In this document: piece by piece, positions 52,155-60,393 of the stretch
How the letters are laid out: every line of letters starts with the position of its first letter
How positions within the stretch are numbered: position 1 is the stretch's first letter
Origin: Alterisphingorhabdus sp038748365
GTDB taxonomy: Bacteria; Pseudomonadota; Alphaproteobacteria; Sphingomonadales; Sphingomonadaceae
Direction of reading: 5' to 3'
DNA: 64,000 nt
Assembly (NCBI GenBank): GCA_038748365.1
Contig: JBCDIZ010000001.1
Span: forward strand, 372,001-436,000
The notes under the pieces: model-generated
Told to the model about the DNA's origin: nothing
The model's database searches: none
The model's input: only the letters and a program-made list of their open reading frames with translations
Made by a program: the position numbers and the translations under genes

Positions 52155-53683
52155 AAAGGAATATTGTCATGCTTCTTCCAGGGGTTCTCAAGCTGCTTAT
52201 TGCGCAGCTTGCGCAGCCCTAATGCAATCCGCTTGCGCGTCGAGTGCGGCATGATCACCTCGTCAATAAAGCCCTTGGCCGCGGCGACGAATGGGTTGGC
52301 GAAGCGGTCTTCATATTCCTTGGTGCGCTCGGCGATCTTGTCGGGGTCGCCCATCTCCTTGCGGAAGATAATCTCCACCGCGCCTTTTGCGCCCATCACC
52401 GCAATTTCGGCGCTGGGCCAGGCATAGTTCAAATCACCGCGCAGATGCTTTGAGGCCATCACATCATAGGCGCCGCCATAAGCCTTGCGGGTGATGACGG
52501 TGATTTTCGGCACCGTTGCCTCGGCATAGGCGAAGAGCAGCTTCGCGCCGTGCTTGATAATGCCGCCATATTCCTGCGCCGTGCCCGGCAGGAAGCCCGG
52601 CACATCGACAAAGGTGATGATCGGAATATCAAAGGCATCGCAGAAGCGGACAAAGCGCCCGGCCTTTTTCGATGCGCCGATATCGAGGCAGCCGGCAAGC
52701 ACCATCGGCTGATTGGCAACCACGCCCACAGTGCGGCCCTCAACCCGGCCAAAACCGCAGATGATATTGGCCGCATGCGCCGGCTGAATCTCGAAGAAAT
52801 CGCCCTCGTCGAGCGTTTTGCGGATCAGCTCGTGCATATCATAGGGCTGGTTGGGATTATCGGGGATCAGCGTGTCGAGGCTGTCCTCAATCCGGTCCCA
52901 GGCATCGGCGGTGGGGCGTTCGGGGACGTCCTCGCGATTAGAGAGCGGTAGAAAGTCAATCATCCGCCGCGCCGCCAGCAGTGCTTCGATATCATTGTCA
53001 TAGGCGACATCGGCGACCGAGGTCTTGGTGGTATGCGTCACCGCCCCGCCCAGCTCTTCCTGCGTCACCACCTCATTGGTCACCGTCTTGACCACATCCG
53101 GGCCGGTGACGAACATATAGCTGCTATCCTTCACCATGAAGATAAAGTCGGTCATGGCGGGCGAATAGACCGCCCCGCCCGCGCACGGCCCCATGATCAG
53201 CGACAATTGTGGTACAACACCACTGGCAAGCACATTGCGCTGGAATACCTCGGCATAGCCGCCCAGAGAAGCAACGCCCTCCTGAATCCGCGCGCCGCCA
53301 GAGTCATTCAGGCCGATTACCGGCGCCCCGACCTTCATCGCCATGTCCATCACCTTGCAGATTTTCTCTGCATGACGCTCGGACAGCGAGCCGCCGAACA
53401 CGGTAAAATCCTGACTGAAGACATAGACCAGACGGCCATTGATCGTGCCCGATCCGGTGACAACGCCATCGCCCGGTATCTTCTGATCGGCCATGCCGAA
53501 GTCGGTGCAATTATGCTCGACATATTGGTCGAGCTCTTCAAAGCTGTCTGGATCAAGCAGGATATCGAGACGTTCGCGCGCGGTCAGCTTACCCTTGGCA
53601 TGCTGGGCGTCGATCCGTTTCTGACCACCGCCCAGATGCGCCGCTTCGCGCTTGGCTTCCAGCGCCTCGATAATATCCTGCAT
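52151..53683 (-). CDS. pccB: Propionyl-CoA carboxylase beta subunit
   Basis: A 510-residue carboxyltransferase moving CO2 from the biotin of PccA to propionyl-CoA. Crotonase-like halves: SQDFTVFGGSLSERHAEKI and GLNDSGGARIQEGV...GPCAGGAVYSPAMTDFIFMV in the first, and FVDVPGFLPGTAQEYGGIIKHGAK...ITRKAYGGAYDVM with C-terminal MPHSTRKRI in the second. The ribosome-binding site AGAGGG precedes ATG 53683. It is the upstream end of the propionyl-CoA cluster. Confidence 0.94.
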   Translation of the reverse strand: MQDIIEALEAKREAAHLGGGQKRIDAQHAKGKLTARERLDILLDPDSFEELDQYVEHNCTDFGMADQKIPGDGVVTGSGTINGRLVYVFSQDFTVFGGSLSERHAEKICKVMDMAMKVGAPVIGLNDSGGARIQEGVASLGGYAEVFQRNVLASGVVPQLSLIMGPCAGGAVYSPAMTDFIFMVKDSSYMFVTGPDVVKTVTNEVVTQEELGGAVTHTTKTSVADVAYDNDIEALLAARRMIDFLPLSNREDVPERPTADAWDRIEDSLDTLIPDNPNQPYDMHELIRKTLDEGDFFEIQPAHAANIICGFGRVEGRTVGVVANQPMVLAGCLDIGASKKAGRFVRFCDAFDIPIITFVDVPGFLPGTAQEYGGIIKHGAKLLFAYAEATVPKITVITRKAYGGAYDVMASKHLRGDLNYAWPSAEIAVMGAKGAVEIIFRKEMGDPDKIAERTKEYEDRFANPFVAAAKGFIDEVIMPHSTRKRIALGLRKLRNKQLENPWKKHDNIPL

Positions 53684-53810
53684 AAATGCACCCTCTGCTG
53701 TCTTTGGTTATGATCGGATTGTATTTCTTGCCTCTTGTCGGGAACGCAGCAGTTTCGTCAAGGCCAACAACAGCATAAATTGCTCATCGCCGCTCTTTGC
53801 TGGACCAGAA

Positions 53811-54824
53811 TTATACTATTCCGCGGGCTATCAGGTCGTTGGCCGTGTCGACGATGGAGTCTTCCACGGGCCGGGTTTTCCAGCCAAGCCGCTTTTTTGC
53901 GTGGCTGGCATCGACATGGCGAACTTTGCCGAGTTCCGAGACAACACTGCGCGCGACAGGATCGAACAGCGCAATTATTTTCATAATGAAATCAGGCAGT
54001 TTGGCCTTGGGCACCTTTTTCGCCTTGTCGCCGAGCCGATCGCGCAGGACCATAGCGATATCGTGTAACTTCATGAATTGCCCGGCAGCTATGAAACGCT
54101 CGCCATGCATGTCCGGTGCAGTCATCGCACGGATATGCAAATCAGCCGTATCGCGGACATCAACAACAGCAAAACCCAAATCGGGCGCTGCGGGGAAAGA
54201 GCCATCCATAAGTTTCTTAACGGACTCAAGCGAACTGGAAAAATCATCGCTCATCTGCGGCCCAAGCACCAGGCCAGGATTGATCGAGACATATTCCAGG
54301 CCAGCGCCTTCCTGCTCTATCCAATCGCGCGCTGCACGTTCGGCAATCGTCTTGGATTTGACATAGGGGTAGCAGTCCGGGTGACTAAGATCAGTCCAGT
54401 TGCTTTCGTCAAAATGATGCACGCCGCGCCCGACGCCATAGGCTATCGCCGCCATCGACGATGTCATAACAACACGTTTCACGCCTGCCTGTTTGGCAAA
54501 GCGTAACGCCCGCAATGCCCCCTCACGCGCCGGGACGATAAGATCATCCTCGCTTTTGGGCACGCCAGCAGGTAATGGGGATGCAATATGCTGCACAAAA
54601 TCACATCCTGCCGTCGCTTCCGCCCATCCCTCATCGGAGGTAAGATCAGCGGCGAAAACCGTCAGCCTGTCATCATCGACGCCAAGTGTTTCGCGTAGCC
54701 TCACTTCCTTGGCCAGCGAGCGAATTGTGGTGTTGACCAGCCAGTCCTGTTCGATCAGCTGCTTTATGATGAAACCGGCAATATATCCGGTACCGCCAGT
54801 GACCAATACGCGTCCTTTGGCCAT
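53811..54824 (-). CDS. NAD(P)-dependent epimerase/dehydratase, dihydroflavonol-reductase-like
   Basis: A 337-residue extended short-chain dehydrogenase: nucleotide-binding GGTGYIAGFIIKQL near residue 10 and the catalytic YPYVKSKTIAE (YxxxK) near residue 155, with a Ser/Thr in VMTSSMAAIAYG. Closest to aldehyde/ketone reductases of the dihydroflavonol-4-reductase group. The natural substrate cannot be read from context; it stands apart, 127 nt from pccB. Confidence 0.85.
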   Translation of the reverse strand: MAKGRVLVTGGTGYIAGFIIKQLIEQDWLVNTTIRSLAKEVRLRETLGVDDDRLTVFAADLTSDEGWAEATAGCDFVQHIASPLPAGVPKSEDDLIVPAREGALRALRFAKQAGVKRVVMTSSMAAIAYGVGRGVHHFDESNWTDLSHPDCYPYVKSKTIAERAARDWIEQEGAGLEYVSINPGLVLGPQMSDDFSSSLESVKKLMDGSFPAAPDLGFAVVDVRDTADLHIRAMTAPDMHGERFIAAGQFMKLHDIAMVLRDRLGDKAKKVPKAKLPDFIMKIIALFDPVARSVVSELGKVRHVDASHAKKRLGWKTRPVEDSIVDTANDLIARGIV

Positions 54825-54869
54825 CAGATCCTCCCAATAGTATTAACCAGTATCAGTAGATTATGGCTG

Positions 54870-56219
54870 CTATTTCAGCAAGACCAGTTCCTCGGCCATG
54901 CTGGGATGTAGCGCGACGGTGGCGTCAAAGTCGTCTTTGGTGAGGCCGGCTTTCACCGCAACAGCGGCCGCTTGCAATATCTCCGGTGCATCAGGGCCAA
55001 TCATATGCAGGCCGAGAATTTTGCCGCTCGGATGATCGACAACCATCTTGTAGAGGCTGCGCTCATGCCGGTCGGCAAAGACATTACGCATGGCGCGGAA
55101 GTCCGATGAATAGACGCGGATATTGCCATAGCGATTGCGTGCCTCGCCTTCGGTGAGGCCAACAGAAGCGATTGGTGGCTGTGAGAATACGGCCGATGGG
55201 ATGCAGTTATAGTCCACCGTTTTCGGGTTATTGTTGAACACGGTTTCAGCAAAAGCCTGACCCTCGCGAATAGCGACAGGAGTTAGCTGCACGCGGTCGG
55301 TCACATCGCCAACGGCATAGATGCTCTCAACATTGGTGCGGCTATATTCGTCGACCTTAATCGCGCCATCATCACTGATTTCGACCCCGGCATTTTCCAG
55401 ACCAAGGCCTTCGATTTTAGGACGACGACCGGTCGCCGCCAGCACGACATCGGCGACAACCGGTATCTCGCGGCCGTCCATATAGACATCGAGCAAGCCG
55501 TCTTCGCGCTTCTCAATCTTGTCGAAGGTGCAGTTGAAACGATAGTTGATGCCCTTGCTCATACCGATTTGCAGCAGCCGGTCGCGCAGACTCTCGTCAT
55601 AACCACGTAGGATCACATCCGAGCGGTTAACGACAAACACTTCACTACCCAGCCCATTAAAAATGCCGGCAAATTCATTAGCAATGTAACCACCACCCGA
55701 AATGATCACGAGATTGGGCAGCTTCTCGAGGTGGAACATATCGTTAGACGTGGACATATGCTCGCTGCCCGGAAAATCCGGAATGGCGGGCCATGCACCG
55801 GTGGCAATCAGAATGTATTTCGCGGTCACTGTCTTACCGCTAGCCAGTGTGACTTCATGTGGCCCGGCAATTTCGGCACGCTCCAATATGATCTCGACAT
55901 CATGGTTTTGCAAAGTGTCGGTATAGGCGCTGTTCAACCGATCGACATCTTTCAGCACATTGTCGCGCAAAGTCGGCCAGTCGAATTTCGCATTCTCCCA
56001 GGTCCAGCCAAAGTTTTTGCCGTCTTCCAGATCCTCGGCAAAATGTGACCCATAGACCAGCATCTTTTTAGGGACACAGCCGCGGATTACGCAGGTGCCG
56101 CCAACGCGATATTCTTCGGCTATGGCGACTTTGGCGCCAAAGGAGGCAGAGACCCGGGCTGCACGGACGCCGCCCGAGCCTGCACCTATGACGAACAGGT
56201 CATAATCATAATCAGTCAT
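54870..56219 (-). CDS. gor: Glutathione-disulfide reductase
   Basis: A 449-residue FAD/NADPH enzyme keeping glutathione reduced. FAD site GAGSGGVRAARVSASFG, redox-active C43/C48 (GGTCVIRGCVPKKMLVY), NADPH-binding region with ISGGGYIANEFAGIFNGLG and the C-terminal HPSMAEELV dyad. GTCVIRGCVPKK distinguishes it from lipoamide dehydrogenase. AGGAA precedes ATG 56219. It follows pgi by 21 nt, which may share its promoter. Confidence 0.93.
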   Translation of the reverse strand: MTDYDYDLFVIGAGSGGVRAARVSASFGAKVAIAEEYRVGGTCVIRGCVPKKMLVYGSHFAEDLEDGKNFGWTWENAKFDWPTLRDNVLKDVDRLNSAYTDTLQNHDVEIILERAEIAGPHEVTLASGKTVTAKYILIATGAWPAIPDFPGSEHMSTSNDMFHLEKLPNLVIISGGGYIANEFAGIFNGLGSEVFVVNRSDVILRGYDESLRDRLLQIGMSKGINYRFNCTFDKIEKREDGLLDVYMDGREIPVVADVVLAATGRRPKIEGLGLENAGVEISDDGAIKVDEYSRTNVESIYAVGDVTDRVQLTPVAIREGQAFAETVFNNNPKTVDYNCIPSAVFSQPPIASVGLTEGEARNRYGNIRVYSSDFRAMRNVFADRHERSLYKMVVDHPSGKILGLHMIGPDAPEILQAAAVAVKAGLTKDDFDATVALHPSMAEELVLLK

Positions 56220-56240
56220 ATCGGAAATTCCTGTTTCTGC

Positions 56241-57755
56241 TTACCGCAAGCCGACGCGGCTCAGCAGCTTTTGTGTTGACGGATCAAATTGTTGATCCGG
56301 TTCATTGGCGATGGATTTGGCGATGACTTTGCCCAATTCAACACCGAATTGGTCAAACGGGTTAATCTGCATAAACACCGCATTTGCGAAAACGCGATGC
56401 TCATAAAAAGCGATCAGCGCGCCCAGCGCGGCGGGCGTTACATCATCAAGCAGGATGGTGGTGGATGGCCGATCACCGGCATAATGGCGGTGCGGGTCAT
56501 CCGATGCCCTGCCCTGCATCAATGCCGCGCCCTGGGCAAAGCAGTTGGAGAGCAATATCGCATGATGCTCAGGGTCGAGATCATGGCCGGGCTCGGCGCT
56601 GGCGACAAACTCTATCGGCAGGATATGTGTCCCCTGATGCAGCAACTGGAACACAGCGTGTTGCGCATCGGTGCCTACCCCGCCCCAGCTAATCGCAGCT
56701 GTTGAGGCATTCACAGCCTCACCGGCGAGTGTCGCTGACTTGCCATTGCTCTCCATTTCCAACTGCTGAAGATAATCGGGCAAAAGCCGCAACCGCTCAT
56801 CATAGGCGAATATCGCCCGGCTCTGGGCCTTGCGACCACGGGCATAATATTGGTCAACACAAGTGGCAAGGATCGGCGCATTCTTCTCAAACGGCGCATC
56901 ACGAAAATGCTCATCCATCGCCGCAGCACCGGCCAGCAATGCGTCAAACGCCTCTTGCCCGCCTGCCAGAGCAAAGGGGAAACCAATGGACGACCATAGC
57001 GAATAGCGACCGCCTACGGTTTCGGAAAACGGCAATATGCGGGCATCATCAATGCCCCATTCGCTCGCCTTATCCGGCGAGGCGGTCAGAGCGATGCAGC
57101 GGCCATAGGGGTCTTCAACGCCCTCCTGTTTCAGCCAGTTCACCGCGCTTTCGGCATTGCGCAGAGTCTCGGTGGTGGTGAATGTCTTGGAAGCAATGGC
57201 GATCATGGTTTTTTGCGGATCACAAGCAGCAAAAGCCTGTGCCAGTGCCGCGCCATCAACATTGGAGACGATATGCACATCACATTGCGCATCTTCGCGC
57301 GTCAGCGCATCGCACAATAGCTCCGGCCCCAGCGCTGATCCGCCAATGCCAATATGGATAAGGTGGTTGATTTCGCCAAAAGCTTCGGCCTGAATAGCGG
57401 CAACCAGCCCATACATGCGTTGGCGCAAGCCATAGGCCATCTCAACTGCCTCAGCAGCGCCGGTGCCACGTTCCGCGCTATGCTCCGCGGCGCGTTCTTC
57501 GGTTATATTGACCACCTCGCCACCAAATAGCCGATCACGAGCGCCAGAAAGATCAAGAGCTTCGGCCATTTTGGCAAAATTCTTCAGATCATCATCCGTT
57601 AGATGCGTCTTGCTGAAATCGAAATAGAGCGCAGCATCGCCGCAGTTCACATCCAGCGAGAAGCGCGACAGCCTCTCAGAGTTGTCTGCAAACAAGCTCT
57701 CAATTCGCGGATTTTTAGCTGCGGCGCTTTTCATCCATTCCCAGGATACTGTCAT
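56241..57755 (-). CDS. pgi: Glucose-6-phosphate isomerase
   Basis: A 504-residue enzyme interconverting glucose-6-phosphate and fructose-6-phosphate. The signatures IGIGGSALGPELLCDAL near residue 135, ASKTFTTTETLRNAE near 205, VGGRYSLWSSIGFPFAL near 260 and MQINPFDQFGVELGKVIA near the C-terminus (catalytic lysine region) are present. It is divergent from lepB across about 100 nt. Confidence 0.95.
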   Translation of the reverse strand: MTVSWEWMKSAAAKNPRIESLFADNSERLSRFSLDVNCGDAALYFDFSKTHLTDDDLKNFAKMAEALDLSGARDRLFGGEVVNITEERAAEHSAERGTGAAEAVEMAYGLRQRMYGLVAAIQAEAFGEINHLIHIGIGGSALGPELLCDALTREDAQCDVHIVSNVDGAALAQAFAACDPQKTMIAIASKTFTTTETLRNAESAVNWLKQEGVEDPYGRCIALTASPDKASEWGIDDARILPFSETVGGRYSLWSSIGFPFALAGGQEAFDALLAGAAAMDEHFRDAPFEKNAPILATCVDQYYARGRKAQSRAIFAYDERLRLLPDYLQQLEMESNGKSATLAGEAVNASTAAISWGGVGTDAQHAVFQLLHQGTHILPIEFVASAEPGHDLDPEHHAILLSNCFAQGAALMQGRASDDPHRHYAGDRPSTTILLDDVTPAALGALIAFYEHRVFANAVFMQINPFDQFGVELGKVIAKSIANEPDQQFDPSTQKLLSRVGLR

Positions 57756-57852
57756 TCCCGCGCTCCCTTAAAGACTGTGTCCGGGCATGACGCCGCTTGA
57801 CCTTGCCGGGCCATGCCGCCAAAGCGTGCATAAAGTCAACAAGGGCCACAGA

Positions 57853-58713
57853 ATGAGCGAAGAAAGTGCCAAAACCGCCGAAACGGTGGACGAAAAGGCC
57901 AATACACAAAAAGAAGAATGGACGGATTTCTTCAAATTTCTCATAAAGTTGTTGCTGGTCATTCTGATTTTTCGCAGCTTTATCTTCTCGCCGTTCAACA
58001 TCCCGTCGGAATCGATGCAGCCGCGTCTGCTTATCGGTGACTATTTGTTCGTCAGCAAATGGTCCTATGGTTACAGCAAATACAGCCTGCCCTTTTCTGC
58101 ACCGCTGATCCCGGGCCGGATATTCGCCAGCGAGCCGGAACGCGGCGATGTTGTGGTGTTCAAGGCACCACCGACCAATCAGGAAGACTATATCAAGCGT
58201 GTCATCGGGCTGCCTGGAGACACGGTGCAGGTTGTTAATGGTCAGGTGGTTCTGAACGGCACCCCAATACCGCGCACCAAGCTCGATGATTTCGTCATTC
58301 CGGTGACGCCCAATATGATCTCTGCCAATGGCAGTTCGCCATGCTATAATGCACAGTTTGAGGAAATTGCCGCAGATGGTTCGCGCGAATGCCGCTATCC
58401 ACGCTATCGCGAGACCCTGCCCAATGGCAAAAGCTATCAGGTGCTGGACCTGCAAAATGTTGGCTTCCCCGACAACAGCGGCGTCTATACCGTGCCAGAT
58501 GGGCATATGTTCCTCATGGGCGACAATCGCGACCGCAGTCAGGATAGCCGCTTTCCTCAGATTGCTGGACAGGGCATCGGGTTTGTACCGCAGGACAATC
58601 TGGTGGGTGAGGCCTCCTTCACTGTTTTCTCTACCGATGGCTCCGCATCATGGCTGTTACCATGGACATGGTTCACTGCCGCGCGTTGGGATCGCATTGG
58701 AGAAGGCTTTTGA
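57853..58713 (+). CDS. lepB: Signal peptidase I
   Basis: A 286-residue inner-membrane serine protease that cleaves Sec and Tat signal peptides. One strong N-terminal helix (FLIKLLLVILIFRSFIFSPF) precedes the catalytic S54 (NIPSESMQP); the general-base lysine is in DYIKRVIGLPGD, and the closing motif MGDNRDRSQDSR is intact. ATG 57853 is preferred over an in-frame ATG at 57787, with AAGGG about 7 nt upstream. It is coupled to rnc by a 4-nt overlap. Confidence 0.95.
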   Translation: MSEESAKTAETVDEKANTQKEEWTDFFKFLIKLLLVILIFRSFIFSPFNIPSESMQPRLLIGDYLFVSKWSYGYSKYSLPFSAPLIPGRIFASEPERGDVVVFKAPPTNQEDYIKRVIGLPGDTVQVVNGQVVLNGTPIPRTKLDDFVIPVTPNMISANGSSPCYNAQFEEIAADGSRECRYPRYRETLPNGKSYQVLDLQNVGFPDNSGVYTVPDGHMFLMGDNRDRSQDSRFPQIAGQGIGFVPQDNLVGEASFTVFSTDGSASWLLPWTWFTAARWDRIGEGF

Positions 58714-59381
58714 GCGATAGCGACCTGCTCAGCTTTCTTGGCTCATTATTGGCCACTCCGGCGAAGGATACCAAGCTGTTCGAGACGGCCTTCACCCATG
58801 GTAGCGCGGGTAAGCCACAAGATTACCAACGTTTGGAGTTTCTCGGTGACCGTGTTCTGGGCCTCACCATCGCCAATGCTTTGTATAGCCATTTTCCTAA
58901 TGAACCAGAGGGCCAGCTCTCGACACGCTTGAATCGTCTGGTCTCACGCGCAAGTTGTGCCGATATAGCGCGCAGCCTTGGTTTGGCGCCGCATATTTTG
59001 CTTGGCAAACAGGCGCGTGATGATGGTGGGCGTGAAAGCGACAATATATTGGGTGACGTCATGGAGGCATTGATTGGCGCGCTCTATCTCGATCAAGGGA
59101 TGGAAGCGGCACAACAGTTTATTATGCAGCACTGGGAACCGCGCATGGACCGTGCTGGCGCACCGGATAAGCACCCCAAATCGCTGCTGCAGGAATGGGC
59201 GGCCGCCAACCAGCGCAGAACGCCTGAATATACGCTGGTGGATCGCAGTGGTCCTGATCATGCGCTGCAATTTACGGTTGAAGCGGCTGTTCATTCTGTC
59301 GGCTCGGTCACCGCAACCGGGCGCAGCAAGCAGGAAGCTGAGACCGCCGCCGCATCCGCTTTTCTGAAGCGTTACACATGA
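58710..59381 (+). CDS. rnc: Ribonuclease III
   Basis: A 223-residue double-strand-specific endoribonuclease processing rRNA precursors. The catalytic domain has the signature QRLEFLGDRVLGL (metal-binding E and D) and GDVMEALIGALYLDQG; a C-terminal double-stranded-RNA-binding domain follows (HPKSLLQEWAAANQRRTPEY). The start is TTG 58710, in the sequence TTGAGC behind GGAGAAGG, overlapping the lepB stop by 4 nt. A longer open frame to 58650 lies inside lepB and is not used. Confidence 0.94.
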   Translation: MSDSDLLSFLGSLLATPAKDTKLFETAFTHGSAGKPQDYQRLEFLGDRVLGLTIANALYSHFPNEPEGQLSTRLNRLVSRASCADIARSLGLAPHILLGKQARDDGGRESDNILGDVMEALIGALYLDQGMEAAQQFIMQHWEPRMDRAGAPDKHPKSLLQEWAAANQRRTPEYTLVDRSGPDHALQFTVEAAVHSVGSVTATGRSKQEAETAAASAFLKRYT

Positions 59382-60283
59382 GCGATGACATAGCTTTACG
59401 ATGCGGCACTGTTGCATTGATCGGCGCGCCCAATGCGGGAAAGTCGACTCTGGTCAATCAGCTGGTGGGACAGAAGGTCGCTATCACCAGCTCCAAAGCG
59501 CAAACTACGCGCACGCGAATGACGGGCATTGCGCTGCTAGGTAATACCCAGGCGATGATCCTCGATACGCCAGGAATCTTTGACGGTAAGGACCGTATGG
59601 ACCGTGCCATGGTTGCGGCTGCACGCGATAGTCTGGAAGGCGCAGATCTGGCGCTGGTGATGCGTGATGCTTCGCGCAAAAAGCATCATCCTGATGAGCG
59701 GATTATGGAGTTTCTGACTGGTTATAAGGGGCATGTCGTTCTTGTACTCAACAAGGTGGATCGTGCGGACAAACCGGTGTTGTTGCTGTTGGCGCAGGAA
59801 ATGTCGGCACAGATTGGTGCAGAGGAAACCTTCTTCACCAATTCGCTGACCGGCGAAGGCATCGATCCCCTGCGGGATTATCTGGAACGGACATTGCCCG
59901 AGGGGCCGTGGCATTATCCGGAAGAACAGGTCAGCGATGTCAGCCAGCGGCTCTTCGCCGCCGAAGTCACGCGTGAACAGCTCTACCATCAGCTTCATGC
60001 CGAACTGCCCTATGCTAGTGTGGTGGTAACTGAAAAATATGAAGAACGCGCCGACGGGTCGCTGGAAATTCATCAGCAGATACTAGTCGAACGCGAAACG
60101 CAGAAGGCGATTATTCTCGGTAAGGGCGGCAGTCGGATCAAGGAAATCGGTGCCAAAGCACGTGAGGAACTAGGCGGTTTGATTGAGGCGCCGGTGCATC
60201 TCTATCTGCATGTCAAAGTCGATCCCAATTGGCGTGATACTAAGGATGTGTATAGCGAAATTGGCTTGGAATGGGGGCAGTAG
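59378..60283 (+). CDS. era: GTPase Era
   Basis: A 301-residue GTPase binding 16S rRNA during 30S maturation. The P-loop GAPNAGKSTLVNQ, DTPGIFDG, and NKVDRADKP G-motifs are followed by a C-terminal KH domain (ILGKGGSRIKEIGAKAREEL). ATGA overlap with rnc. lepB-rnc-era is a widely conserved order. A strong inverted repeat follows its stop. Confidence 0.96.
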   Translation: MSDDIALRCGTVALIGAPNAGKSTLVNQLVGQKVAITSSKAQTTRTRMTGIALLGNTQAMILDTPGIFDGKDRMDRAMVAAARDSLEGADLALVMRDASRKKHHPDERIMEFLTGYKGHVVLVLNKVDRADKPVLLLLAQEMSAQIGAEETFFTNSLTGEGIDPLRDYLERTLPEGPWHYPEEQVSDVSQRLFAAEVTREQLYHQLHAELPYASVVVTEKYEERADGSLEIHQQILVERETQKAIILGKGGSRIKEIGAKAREELGGLIEAPVHLYLHVKVDPNWRDTKDVYSEIGLEWGQ

Positions 60284-60301
60284 AGCAGACTTTCCTAAAA
60301 T

Positions 60302-60382
60302 CCGTTCGCCCTGAGCCTGTCGAAGGGCCGTTCTTTACTTAAGAAAAAGAGGACGGGGCTTCGACAAGCTCAGCCCGAACGG
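60302..60382. repeat. Inverted repeat, CCGTTCG...TCGAAG family (copy 3)
   Basis: Arms CCGTTCGCCCTGAGCCTGTCGAAG...CCGTTCTT (60302-60337) and AAGAGGACGGGGCTTCG...CCGAACGG (60347-60382) are inverted near-copies of about 36 nt. Located between the convergent era and topA, it could form a long hairpin and serve as a transcription terminator for both. Confidence 0.85.
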
Positions 60383-60393
60383 TTGTGTGGTGT

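Noticed and set aside
30003..60382. CRISPR array
   Set aside because: The repeats are paired inverted arms in isolated intergenic sites; there are no evenly spaced direct repeats and no cas genes.
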